Shown here: positions 10,331 to 36,831 of the stretch, in pieces
Layout: each line of letters begins with the position of its first letter
Position numbering within the stretch: position 1 is the first letter of the stretch
Assembly: GCF_051106095.1 (NCBI RefSeq)
Contig: NC_135795.1
Span: 4,704,501 to 4,768,500 of the forward strand
Direction of reading: 5' to 3'
DNA from: Pogona vitticeps
Lineage: Eukaryota; Chordata; Lepidosauria; Squamata; Agamidae
Length of the DNA: 64,000 nucleotides
Notes under the pieces: model-generated
What the model was told of the DNA's origin: nothing
Database searches by the model: none
The model's input: only the letters and a program-made list of their open reading frames with translations
Position numbers and translations under genes: made by a program

Positions 10331-12095
10331 TCTTTTACATAAATGAGAATGTAGGGTGGTCCTTTCTAAGTGCCATGGAAGGTTTAATTTCTCCTGTTCA
10401 TCCCTCTGTATAACCCACATCTACTTAGCCCGGCAAGATTCTTCCAGCTAAATTTATTCTCTTGTTCACAGCTTGGCTAGTGGTGGCGGGCGAATTTGCC
10501 CTAGAGGGGAGGGCATCTGCGAGGAACATGGGGGGGGGGAGATGATTGAAGGGCTGAGCACAGTCTGCCTCCAGATTTCCCCCTCTGCAAATGCCATCCC
10601 CTTACACAGGGTCCATTTTTCATCCAAACGAGTTTACTGCTAGTTTTGAAGCCTCCCTGGGGTGATTATTTTATTTATTTATTAGAAGTCCTTACTTATT
10701 TACAGCCTAAAACAATGGGTGAGCGTGAAAAGGTTTTTTTAAAATTCTTTACCAACACACAAAAGCCCTTTGTTGTTGTTATTATTATTAAAAGCCTCCA
10801 TTCTTTAAAGCAGACCAACGACGCAGCGGACATAATTTTTTTTTAAAAAATTATTAATTCATGAACCAAAACAACTAGAAAGCAGTTCAAGCAGAGGTAT
10901 TTCATTGTCTTCCTTGAGGCGATCACGTCCAGCCCTGCAGTTTCAAATAATAAAAGCCATACGGAATAATAACAGTCTTGTCTGGCCACAGACTAGAGTC
11001 CAATGATTTGTCATGATTACTCATCAACTATGTAACATGAAAAATATTTGGTTTGCAGCTATTATGGGAAAACTGTCTCGTAGTCATTTGACGGACAAGA
11101 GAAAATCAAGCCACATACAATTTTTTTTCCAATATGACATTAATTTATTCAATCTGTTAATGACAAAAAATATTGATATTATGTTTCCAGGTAATTATAG
11201 AGTAGAATGGCAGGGTTAATTACAGTATGAAAAAGAATGACTGGATGGTGTATTTAGTGGTTTTCTCTGGATTGTTATCCATAAGACCGGAGGTTGTGAC
11301 CGCACATGTAGTTGTTAGGGGTGGAAAAGGCAACTGGGAAGAGGTATTTGAGATGTCCTGTGATGTTTAAAAACTTGGGAAATAATTAGTTTTTAAAAAG
11401 GAGATGGAGCCACATTGACCTCTTTCGGGAGGAAGGAGGTATTGCTACAGGAAAAAGCCCTTCTCATCAACCCCTTTTTAAAAAGAGGGTTTGATCGGCA
11501 GGCTTCAGATGCTTCTCGCACTTATAGATGCTGCTCTGTAAACATCCTCCATGAGTACAGCTGTGCTTTGCTGAGCTTATATTCGGCTAAGGAGCACACT
11601 TAAAAATAACTGTGTGTTCACCTTGATGTATAAAATCCCCCCGGCTGCAGGCCAGGGCTGTTAAGGTAGCATGGGCTAAACTGAACTGCGAGGGCCAGCA
11701 TGAGTAAATGCACTGAATCAAGGATACTTCTGTGTGACTTCCATGAATCAATTGATTCAATGGGTCTACTCCAGCGAGGACTCGCCGTTAGATCCGAGCC
11801 CTTTGTTTTCCCCCATGAAGTGCCCAGCCTCCACTTAATCTGCTGGCTGAATTTGGGATGCAGCAGATGGATCGTCCTGGAGTTCCAGGAGGAGGGAAGC
11901 CAAGGGAGGGCCAAAGGCAGGTCTATCCTTTCTCCTGTAGGACTGCTGCATCGTTTGACCCACAAGTGTGGGGCTCTTGAAAGGCCTGAGACAGAAAGTC
12001 TCCCTTGCTATGACTTCTACGCATATGCCAGCTTCAGCTTTTCTGCACACGGAAAGATGGGGGTTGGTACAAACCCCGTGGGGGTCTGGAAGCCT
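10331..12095. other. No further gene recognised; downstream flank of the HhH gene
   Basis: AT-rich sequence with no conserved exon. It must contain the 3' untranslated region of the minus-strand gene that stops at 12096, but I see no convincing minus-strand AATAAA close to the stop. Confidence 0.4.
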
Positions 12096-15000
12096 TCATT
12101 CCCTCCTCGGTTTCTTTCTGGCCCGATCCGCTTCTTCAGGGCCATGGCCTGCTTCCTCCTTCTCCACATCTAAGTCCTGGAGGGAGGCCACCTGCAGTTT
12201 ATCAGCAACAGCCGAAGCCCAGAGGCACCTTTCGACCAGGTGAGGTGTCCATGTTTTCCTCTCGTCAGCTAGGAAACATGGGGGGGGGGAAGGTATAACC
12301 TCATAAATAGAGATCTTTCTCAACCTGAGGCCAACATCGCCCTATTGGAAGTGACCTAGGGGGCCCCCAAGACAACAGTAGGTGGGCGAACCCCTAAAGT
12401 GGGCTTGTTCAAAGCCGTTGCTACTTTATTCTAGAGACAAACCTCCCCTTCTTACCTCTGTTCAGCCTTTCCACACAGCTCTGGATTCTATCTAGATAGC
12501 ATAAGTAGTGCTTCAGGGTGTACCGAACGGGGGCCAGGCCTGGAATGGACTCCACCGCTTCATCGGCCATAAATGCCGCTGTCTTTGGGGCTCCTGCAGC
12601 CAAGATAGCTAAGACACAAGCAAAGGGGTAGGGCGTCAGGGAGGAGAGCAAGCACGGAACTGTGTACGGATTCAGTAACAGACCTCTCCATGGGCCAATG
12701 AATGCAGCCCAATTCCAGGCCTGGGAAAACCTAATTTTTTAAAATTTTAATTATATTAAATGTTTACTTTTATTTTTTTTATTGCATTGTATTGTAGAGA
12801 AGGATGCCTGTATCTGTGGGGAATTGGTTCCAAGCCCCTGGGTGGATGTTGAAACGCATGGGTAGTAATGAATGCTATACATAGCATGGTAAAAGAAAAA
12901 TCATCCAGAAATAAGTATGTTTGTCTATTACCTGAACTGGCCACTAGACAATGTCAGAGACCATGCTCTGTATTGTTCAACAACAAAAATGTATTTTTTA
13001 ACATTTTCAGGCTGCAGATAAGTGAAACCACATATACTGATATGGCAGATATAAGGATTATACTGGACTCCACTGGTCCCCAACCTTTTTAACTCCATGG
13101 ACCAGTTGAGGAAGGTGGGGCACCCCCTGTGCTCGCGCACATGTGCAAAGGAGCTGGCACATGCACACTGGCATGCATGCACAAAGGAGTGGGGGCGCTC
13201 ACGTGCAGGTGCAAAGGGCAGGGGACACTCGCGCTGGGATGGGGGGCACTCTCTTGTGCGCATCCATGAAGAGGCTATGCGGGGGTGAGAGTGTGTGCAG
13301 GGTGAGTGGGAGATCTGTCGCTGCAGCCCAGTCCACAGACCAGGATTGGGGACCCTTGCTGTACTTTACTTTTTTTTTTAAGTACAATCCACTGAAACCC
13401 CGCAACCAGGATGACTCCTAGGAAGAATATCAGAAAATGAAGTTAAGAGAACAACCGTCTAGAATCTTTAAGCCTTTCTCCACCTGAAGCTGTAGCAGGT
13501 CCCACCGCCTTGAGCTTGCTCAGCTCCTTCACAGCCGCTGCGACGTCGGGAAGAAGCTCAAAAGCCTTTCTGGTGCAGTCCTCCACCGTCTCACTGGCAT
13601 TTGTGGCCACCAGTTGCTGCAGCCGAGGACGAAATGTGCCTCTCTGGAGGGAAAGGAACGGCCGGACGTTATTTGCCTCTGTGGCTATTTGGGTGTTTCT
13701 TTGACAACTAGCCAGCCTTTCTCCCACAGCCGGGATCCAGGCAGCTCAAGATACAATTAAATAACAGTGACGGGCTTAACGGTGTCCAACTGGGATCCAA
13801 AGCTGACCCTCTAAGGTTCTCCATGACCCCATAATTAGGTGCATCCCCCAGCTTTTCCTGCACCTCATCCATTTCTAAAAGATTGGAATGTCTCTCCCCC
13901 AAGGTTTATTTATAAACTATAAGAGCTTTAAGCGAAAATTAACCTGCAATTTTGGATCCCAGCCATTTCTCTTTGGACCCAACCCACCACGGAATCATGG
14001 GTCCCAACCCGCTCTGAAGCTGAATCCTGTCTTCAATCTGAAAGAGGCTCCCCGCCCTCGGATGAAGGCCTGCCTTTAAAATATAGGAATCTCACACTAC
14101 ATTGGACTTGAAAAAGCCACCTCCCTAGTCGAGGCAGGCAGAAAATATGTACACCAGAGCCCCACTATCGACGGGATTAGTTTCCACTGATTCACTCATC
14201 CACGGTCTGAAAATATTAAAAATATTTTTTTAAATCCTAGAGATACGTACAGTTCTAAAGATGAAATGAACAGAACTGGCCACTAGAGGGAGCCAGAGAC
14301 CAAGCTATATATAAAACTTGCAATTTAAAATTTAAAAGCCCATTGCAATGCATTGAAAACCGACCATTTTGAAAACCCGACGATCAGCTGTTTTGATCGT
14401 CATAATGCGAAGAATCGGTTCTCGAAGCAGGGAACCGATCATCGCTAAGCGAAAAAAACCCATCTAAAGATCATTTTGTGATCACAATTGCGATTGCAAA
14501 AACATCGTCGTGAAGTGGATTTGTCATTATACGGGGTAATCGTTAAGCGGGGCACGACTGTAATCTGCATTTTTCAGCATCGGGGAGGAGGGGCTTGGAA
14601 GTGATCCCCCATAGATCCAGGAGTCCTCCTGTTTAGCTGGAGGGGGCCAAGTGCCACCATCCAGATGGTGCTGAGCAGATGTTGCCAACACACTCAATGG
14701 TGAGGAAAGCCGGGAGTGGCCATCCATCAGCATCAAGAAGACAGCGCTTCTACCAACGGGAACCAAGCAGGAAATATTTTATTATGAATTGAGGAAGTGC
14801 CCAGAAAATTTTTGTTCTCTCTCTCGCACGCTACTGATGAGCCCAAGACGGCTAGTCACGAAGAACAGTTTTGACTGGCCAATAAATTTAGTAAAAGTAC
14901 TAAAACAAAAGCTGCTCCGAAAATGTCAAACACATCATTAATGTTCCTATCCATAGAGATAGAGACCCGAAGCAGAATCTGACGGAGCAAAGGTTCGAAC

Positions 15001-16375
15001 CCAGGGCTTCGAATGACTTCAGTCACCACCTGCTCCTGTTCCTTACACAAAGCTTCCATTCCATCAGCTTCACCAGCTCCTCCTTCGTCAAGTATTTTTC
15101 CTTCCGTTGAGTAACAGCCCCGGGCAGCTCCTCTTGGTACCTGTCGGGGAGGGAAGGGGAGAAATAAATGGCATCGCTTTAAACAGTGCCAACAGTTCCC
15201 TCCTGTTACTACTTGATCCTTATTCCTCTATTTTATTTTCCCTGTCTTTATTTTTTCATTAGAGTTTTATCTTCCCATCTTGAACGGTTTTATTATTGTT
15301 GTATAAATTGTTTTTAATGCTATTTTACTGTAAGCCGCCCAGAGTAGACGTTGTCTAAATGGGCGGGGTATAAATTGAATGAATGAATGAATGAATGAAT
15401 GAATGAATGAAAAGAACAGGGAGAGAAAGTCTTGTGGATCCTTTACAAACCCGAGCGGTCATCAAAAGAACTGCATGATGTAAATTTGAGTCTGCAGCTG
15501 TTCATCAGGTCCAACCTCTAGGTATAAGGGTACCCTGGGCAAAAGGTGTGTGGGCAAGGCTAGTGGCCTAGAGATACGTGGCTTACGGCAGTAGTTCCCA
15601 AACCGTGTACCACGGTGCCACTGGGTGTCACCAAACACAGCCAGGGGTGCGATGGGAAGATGCCCGAATTTCCTCCAGGTTTCAGTCTCTACTTTACAGG
15701 ACCTCGCCAAGGCAATGAACCCAAATAGGGCCGGACACTTGGACAACTCCTGTAAAGTGCAGATTAAAAACCGGACTGGATTTACAGCACCCTTGAAACT
15801 GGAGTTTTCCTCTCAACAGTCCACAATTTTTCATTTTTGGAGGGTAAAGGGGAAATGTCTCAGAAAGTTTCCTTGTGCCTTTTGGAGAGTTTGGAAGCAA
15901 TTTTTAAAATTTCTGGTCATTCGTGGGTACAGGAGGGGACTTTTTCAATAACACCCCTCCCATACAGGTGCCACGGGAGATGTGGCACTCAGGATCCAAG
16001 GACGTGCCTGTGTGCAAACCCCGAACCTCTGGAGGTTGCCCACCCCAATCTTTTAGGGTCGTAAATTAGCTCCAACTCAACGAAACCATCTTGGAGAGAA
16101 TAATAGAATCACAGAGTTGGAAGGGACCGCAGAGGGGCCATCGACTCCAACCCTCTGCCATGCAGGAACTCCCATCAAAGCACTCCCATCAAAGGAGGAC
16201 AGCGCTAACGTGCCACCGCAGCCGAGTACAGCCTTGAGCATGTCTACCATTTATCCAAGAGAAGAAGTTTCGGCTGCTTGCGTCCTTTGGCCTTCACTGC
16301 GTCCTGGTAAACCTCCAAAGCAGCCGTCCAGTAAGCAGGATCGGAGGAGCTGTAAAGGCCTCCTTCTGGCACCAT
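12096..16375 (-). CDS. Uncharacterised helix-hairpin-helix protein, 5 exons, 235 aa
   Basis: Coding exons (minus strand): 16375-16248, 15140-15047, 13643-13484, 12608-12456, 12268-12096. All junctions are GT-AG and the sum, 708 bases, is in frame. The product starts MVPEGGLYSSSD; an upstream acceptor at 16388 implies a separate 5' untranslated exon. Residues about 118-127 read LKAVGPATAS, the hairpin of a helix-hairpin-helix motif, and an aspartate follows at about 143 (FMADEA), close to where HhH-GPD DNA glycosylases carry their catalytic aspartate. The rest (YQEELPG, LMEWKL, FRPRLQQLV, YTLKHYLCYLDRI, WTPHLVERCLWASA) is well ordered and looks conserved. From memory it resembles an uncharacterised fish protein with the placeholder name zgc:112496. 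A role in DNA binding or repair is inference. It is divergent from STUB1 across a CpG-rich interval. Confidence 0.85.
12790..13067. mobile_element. Tigger/pogo-like MITE
   Basis: Shares with 36027-36354 the blocks GGGGAATTGGTTCCAAGC, GGTGGATGTTGAAACG and CTGGCCACTAGA, plus a right arm TTTTCAGGCTGCAGATAAG. The arms are imperfect inverted repeats. It lies in the intron before exon 4 of the HhH gene. Confidence 0.6.
13071..13361. mobile_element. hAT-like MITE
   Basis: The left end CACTGGTCCCCAACCTTTTT and the right end AGGATTGGGGACCCTTG are inverted. The centre is a diverged array of CACATGTGC/GCATGC-like units (13135-13270). No coding capacity. Confidence 0.55.
14152..14315. mobile_element. 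Tigger/pogo-like MITE fragment
   Basis: Carries TCCACGGTCTGAAAATATT and TGGCCACTAGAGGGAGCC, both diagnostic of the family at 36027-36354. It abuts a mariner-like MITE on its right. Confidence 0.5.
14335..14572. mobile_element. Mariner-like MITE, right part
   Basis: The right terminus TTAAGCGGGGCACGACTGTA and the internal AATGCATTGAAAACC and GATCAGCTGTTTTG blocks match the complete copy at 58093-58475. The left terminus is missing. Confidence 0.6.
15225..15410 (+). mobile_element. L2 LINE 3' end with (GAAT)n tail
   Basis: Ends TAAGCCGCCCAGAGTAGACG, GGGCGGGGTATAAATT and then about eight GAAT units (15377-15410). Confidence 0.7.
15668..15795. mobile_element. Palindromic MITE, GAATCCACTCC family
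   Basis: CTCCAGGTTTCAGTCTC...TACTTTACAGGA at the left pairs with TCCTGTAAAGTGCAGATT...CCGGACTGGATTT at the right. Confidence 0.5.
16090..16175 (-). mobile_element. CR1 LINE 3' end
   Basis: AATAATAGAATCACAGAGTT, TGGAAGGGACC and TCCAACCCTCTGCCATGCAG are the 3' terminus of a CR1 element read on the opposite strand. It lies in intron 1 of the HhH gene. Confidence 0.7.
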
Positions 16376-16929
16376 CCTCTCGAGCTGCCTGGGAAAGAAA
16401 GCAAATGCTGAGCGTGGGATAAGACAGGAGGCCTGGGACGCCACAGGGGAGGAGGCATGATCAAGAGGCAGTAGGGTACAGTGGTGAGAGGGCTCTGAAG
16501 AGATTTGAGAAGACAGAGGTCGAAAGTCTCCATACAGCCACGAATACTCAATGCATGGCCTGGGAGGAATACTTACTCTCTTATTTTTGACCCAGTTCAG
16601 AACTTTGGGTAATGCTTTTGGGGCTTTCTAAGCATCAAATACTGAGGAATGGATCAACAGTCCCTCCTCTCCGTGGCTTGCCTAAGGCTGCTGGCAGGAC
16701 AAGTAATCCCATCAGCCACACACTGGCATGCATGAAGTCCAGGTACCTCCAGTTGCATGGTATGACAGACTGGTGCCCCCTGCTTTCTTCCCTACAACGC
16801 GGCCTACAACCCAACGCGCCTCTCCGTCATAAACAAACCACCGCCAACCAATCAGGAAAGAGAGGGAAAGAGAACCCTCCGCAGAGAGGCGGGGCTTTCC
16901 TTTCATTCCAAGAGCCGCCATTGGCTAGT

Positions 16930-17626
16930 CCTGGATAGACGGACAGGTGCCTCGGCCCATCAAAATGGCTCCTCGTCCTACCAACCCCCCCTTCCCCCAC
17001 AGGCAGCCTGCGAGGTTGTAAAGAAAGCAAACCCCCCCCCACACATCCCCCCAACTTGGAGGCCCCTCCAACCGCCTCGACCAGTCTGGGGGGGGAGGGG
17101 CAACAGGGCGGGGACCCACCTGAGGGGGCAAGAAATCACCTCAGAAAACCAGCGCTTTCTCTTTTTCCTGAGGAGAAAGAAAGGGGGGGGGAAGAGAAAC
17201 GGCGGTTTCCCTCAGCCGCCCATCACTCCTCCATCATCCCACCCCCTTCCGCGAGAGGCCCCTCCCCCTCCGCCGCCTGAGGCCTGTCGGGCCCGGAGGC
17301 CTCCTGAGGCGCCGGCGCCGCCCCGGCCGGTCGGTCCCTCCTTCCCTCCCTCCCCGCCTTTGCCTCCGCCTCCCTTCCCCGCCTCGTCGTCGTCGGTCTC
17401 CCTGGTCGCCGCCTCCTCCTCCTCCTCCTCCCTTCTCGGGGCCTCTCCTCCTCCTCCTCCTCCTCCTCCGGTGGAGGCTTCTCGGTCGGCGGGCGCTCCA
17501 GGCCCGAGCCGGGCGGTGGCGGTGAGGCGAGGCCGGGGAGAGCGGTGCCCGCCGGGCTCCTCCGGGCGGGCCGGCGGCGGCAGCGGCTGTTTCTGCCTGG
17601 GAGGCGGCAGCGGCGGCGGCGGCGGC
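16930..17626. promoter_or_regulatory. CpG-rich bidirectional promoter interval and STUB1 5' UTR
   Basis: Extremely GC- and CpG-rich sequence from about 16950 through STUB1 exon 1, between the 5' ends of two divergent genes (HhH gene leftwards, STUB1 rightwards). No TATA box is visible. The long open frames here on both strands are compositional, caused by the lack of stop codons in GC-rich DNA. Confidence 0.65.
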
Positions 17627-32975
<15,349 letters not shown>

Positions 32976-34060
32976 TGACTGGAGGGTGCGGTGGGTGAAA
33001 GGCCGGGTCGACTCTACTGGATCTTTGCAGCGTTCCCGGCCGCGGTGGCGAAGGCTCACGGCGGACTGCTATGGACAGCTCTCGGTACTTGCGGGGCCAG
33101 CCTCATGCCTTACTCTCTGTCTGTCTGTCTGCCCTTTCCCGACCTTTGGTGCCCGGGCTGCCTGGGCTCCCTCAGGCCCATCCGTCCGATGGCCGCCTGG
33201 CAAGCCAGGAAAATCTCCCCGGTCCCTTTCCTCGGCCTGCTTTCGAGCAGCTTTCCGAGAGGGGCCGAGACGAGGCCTCCGCCCTGGTCTCCGGTGGCGT
33301 TGGAGGCTGACCCTGGGACAGAAGCGAGACGAGGAAGGAGGTCTTGAGCGGTGGTTTCTGAGGGCTTGGCTGGGCTGGAGCGCCCTTCGGAAGCCAGAGC
33401 AGCAGGCAAGGGGTCGATGCGCCAGCACCCGGACCCACACTGGCCCTTCTGCACCTTTGCGCCTCCCGAACACGCACCTTCTCCGTCGCACAGCGCTGCT
33501 GCCGCTTTGGAACCCAGCCTTTTTGGAGACCCCAGCCTCAGAGAGGCCCGGTTCCCTGCCCGCCACCATCCCAGCTCCTGGGCTTGGCTTTCCGCGGTTG
33601 TTCCTCCCCCACGCTCCAGCCGTAAGGTTTTCGTTTGGTCGTTCCACTTTTACGTCTGACCAGGATTATTTTGGTCTGTGTGTCTGTTTTTCTTGGTAAA
33701 TACAGAGCCACTTTGGCAGAGGTGGGTGGAGTGAGCACTTAATAGAGATATATTATTCTTCTGTAGCCGTTGACTGGAATTTGAGTTTGTTTCAGGCAAG
33801 TGGGTCACCTGTTTGTGTGGGAAGGTGCCAGAAGGAAAGCTGAGTTTCTAGGTGGTTTACTTTACCCATTAAACCACTGGATGAAAGGGTGTTTTTTTAA
33901 TTTTAATTAAAACAGCCTCCTTGAATAACAGCAGCATCTTCTGAAGCATTCTTTGGTGTTGCAGAATATAGCTTTTCTAGAAGAGAAGGGAAAAAAATGG
34001 CATGCAAGCCACCTAGTATTTGTAAACTCTCTGCAACTCGGGCATGCTGGTAAATAAATG
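32976..34060 (+). other. STUB1: Probable STUB1 3' untranslated region
   Basis: GC-rich DNA following the STUB1 stop. Candidate polyadenylation signals on the plus strand are ATTAAA near 33868 and AATAAA at 34053-34058. The 237-codon open frame at 32986-33699 has no recognisable domain and overlaps open frames on both strands, so it is taken as untranslated. Confidence 0.5.
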
Positions 34061-35163
34061 TTTGAGCAAGACAATTAAGCGGCAGGGCTGTTTCATGGCT
34101 GCAGGGTTGGGAGGCTGATGTGTAAGGAGTTGAAGGGAGAAGGTGAAGACTGACCAGCCTGGCAACATTTCAGCAATCTTAGAAGCGTGTATATAGGCCC
34201 CTGGAAAGAAGTACTTCACGCTGCAACATTTTGTTGCAACCCCTGTTATTACCCCACACTGCTCAGACTTGTGTGGGAAAGTGCAAGTATCCATTTGATC
34301 TCAGACAACACAAACATTTGCCACCTCCCATGGGGACGGTTTGGTTGCATGACCCACTTAACCACAGTGCAGGCTTTGCAAAAACACGTTTAATCCAAAA
34401 AAATCAGACACAAGAGTAACTAAAACAATACCAGCACCTTTGCAATTGTAAGAAGGAAACATTGTGCTGGGTGAGTCAGGATCTGGTTTCCAGGTCCTTT
34501 TAAGAAATTGGTCCCTTAGGCTTGCCACCCCTTCTCTCCAGAACACTCACCGAAGCAGGAGAGAACAACAGTCTTAATCTGGAGGATGGAGATAGCGGCG
34601 GCGGGGTGTGTGTGTTTCATTTTCTCCCCTCCCCAGAGCTGCTCTTCACAGACCGCAGGATCTGCCCCGTAGCAAACAGTAGCCTTGATAAGAGCTGTAA
34701 AGCTTTGCCCCAGCAGAGGTGGATGCGATAGGAAAGCACAACTTACATTTCTGCTCCTCAAGAAGATAATTAATTGACTCGAACAGGTCCTGTCAGAAAA
34801 GTTGGTCATCCTTGATGCAAACATTCACAACATCCTGCCTTAATTACAGGCGAGGGCATGTAAACAAGCAACTTAATTCCACCCAAAAGCCGATTTTCAA
34901 TTAGCTCATCAACATATTTTCCAAAGAAATAAAGACATTTCCATTCCCAGTAAGAAAGAATATAATTTTGAAACCGAGGATGCGTTTACTGGCCTAAGAC
35001 AGGCGATAATGTATGTTTATTCACTTCTCTGTGGAAATACTTCTTTGGAGGAAAAAGTGATGTTATGGATGAATTTTTTTTTTTTTTTTGGAGGGAGGAC
35101 GGATGGTTGATCTGTTTGTGTGCCTTTGGTTACCTACCCTGGAATACTTTTCTGTGGGTTCTG
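34061..35163. other. No gene recognised between STUB1 and JMJD8
   Basis: Part of the convergent gap between the two genes. No exon, RNA gene or clear mobile element. Confidence 0.4.
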
Positions 35164-35305
35164 CAGTTCCCAACCTGGAGTCACCCAGGTGTTCTCGGAC
35201 TGCAATTCCCAGAAGCCTTCACCCCCCCCCCCCCGCTGTGCTGCCCGGGGTTTCTGGGAGTTGAACTCAAAGAACACCTGGGCAACCCAAGGTTGGGAAC
35301 CACTG
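35164..35305. mobile_element. hAT-like MITE (CAGTGGTTCCCAACC family)
   Basis: Near-perfect hairpin: left CAGTTCCCAACCTGGAGTC and CAGGTGTTCTCGGACTGCA pair with right TGAACTCAAAGAACACCTG and AAGGTTGGGAACCACTG; a poly-C run lies in the loop. Other copies at 58614 and 62427. Confidence 0.75.
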
Positions 35306-36026
35306 CACTAGATGCTGGATGTAAACCTTCGGCATTACTAAGCATCTGAAAAAACAGGCAGGGCAGAGTGAGGAGAATCAGGGAAAGCCTTCAAACATGT
35401 TTTAGGGGTGTCATGGGGGAAAGGGTTAAATACAATTCCTTCTATAAATCACAATGGCCCTTCTGTTAAAAAAAAAATAAAAGAAGCAGCGCCTTTTGTA
35501 CAGTTGACACACATTGTGGTTGGTCCCAAAGCTGGGCAAAGTGCAGTGGAATTAAAAGATTACATCTTCTAAATCTAGGCACTAAATTATCTGGGAAACT
35601 TGCATTGAAGCAGACTTTTAGGCCGCTTCCCAAATCTCCATCACAAGAGGGTTGTGGTGCTGTGGTCACTTTGGCAGGGCCCTGGAATGCTGCAGTGATG
35701 GTGAAAGCAAAGAAAGTGCGAAAGGAGGCCGGAGGTCCATTTTTGGACTTAACTAAGGCGGTCAAAGTTGACCTTTTTGGACTACAACTCCCAGAATCGA
35801 CAAGTTAAAGCAGCCTTTGGCGATACTCACCAGGAGATTCTGGCAGTTTCAGGTCAGGAATTTTTGGAAATCATAGCCCCCTCCCCCCCAAAAAAAGGTA
35901 CAAAGTTTTGCCCAGCCCTGCCAAGTTGCTGCTTGAAGTAGGCTGTTGGAGGGGGACACAATGAAAAGAATAAGCTACCAGTAGCTGACTGCATCAGATG
36001 CCAAGAGGCATCTCTCAGAATGACTG

Positions 36027-36354
36027 TACAGTAGGACCTCTGTACCCACAGGAGATTGGTTCCAAGCTCCCCATGGATGCTGAAAACTTCAGATAATGGC
36101 GAACGCTATACACAGCATGTAAAAAAAACCCCACAGAAATATATATTTCATTGTGTATTACCAGAGCTGGCCACTAGAGGGAGAAAGAGACCATGCTATG
36201 TATTGTTCAACAAGAATACCTGGCATGGTCTCTGGCTCCCTCTAATGGCCAGGTCTGGTAAATACACTGAAAATACATATTTCTCCTTTTTTTTTCTATC
36301 AATATTTTCAGACTGCAGATAAATGAAACCCGTGAATGTGAGGATTCTATTGTA
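36027..36354. mobile_element. Tigger/pogo-like MITE
   Basis: Termini TACAGTAGGACCTCTG and, inverted at the right, TACAATAGAATCCTC, bounded by TA. The centre is a long palindrome around TGGCCACTAGAGGGAGAAAG and CTCCCTCTAATGGCCA. The family resembles Tigger by its GATTGGTTCCAAGC segment. It sits about 480 bases beyond the JMJD8 stop. Confidence 0.7.
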
Positions 36355-36831
36355 TGTACGGTAGTTCAAACAGGAGGTGCCAGTCCAGTTCCACATGGCC
36401 CTCTGATACATGCATGGAAGGACTCTGGGACTGGAAATCCAAAACATCTGGAGGATGTGATTCTGTGATACAAGCTGGGCAAGGTTGAAAGGTGTTCAGC
36501 ATGTGGAAACAGTGCAGCTTTGGGATCTGTTCCTTAAGGAGGAACCGATCTATCTTAAGTGATCCTGAATCTTGCTTAAGAAAAGCTCCTGATGTACCTC
36601 TAGGCTGAATCAATCAAGGTCCCTTTTAAATTCCAGCAAGTGCCAAAGAAGTCTCACAAAATCTGGCCAGTTGGTCCCTCAGGAGATCACCTGAGCTTTC
36701 TCTCCCTGTCCTTCTTGGAGCCTGGCCTGTCGAGGATGCCTGTCTGTAGCAAAGACATCCGGTTTCTTCAGACACAAGCCCCAGGGGAAAACAAGCAGGT
36801 ATCCCAGGGAGGAAAGCTCACCCAGATCGGT

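Noticed and set aside
32986-33699. 237-codon frame after the STUB1 stop and opposite frames
   Set aside because: No domain, overlapping open frames on both strands, and the position fits the GC-rich 3' UTR.
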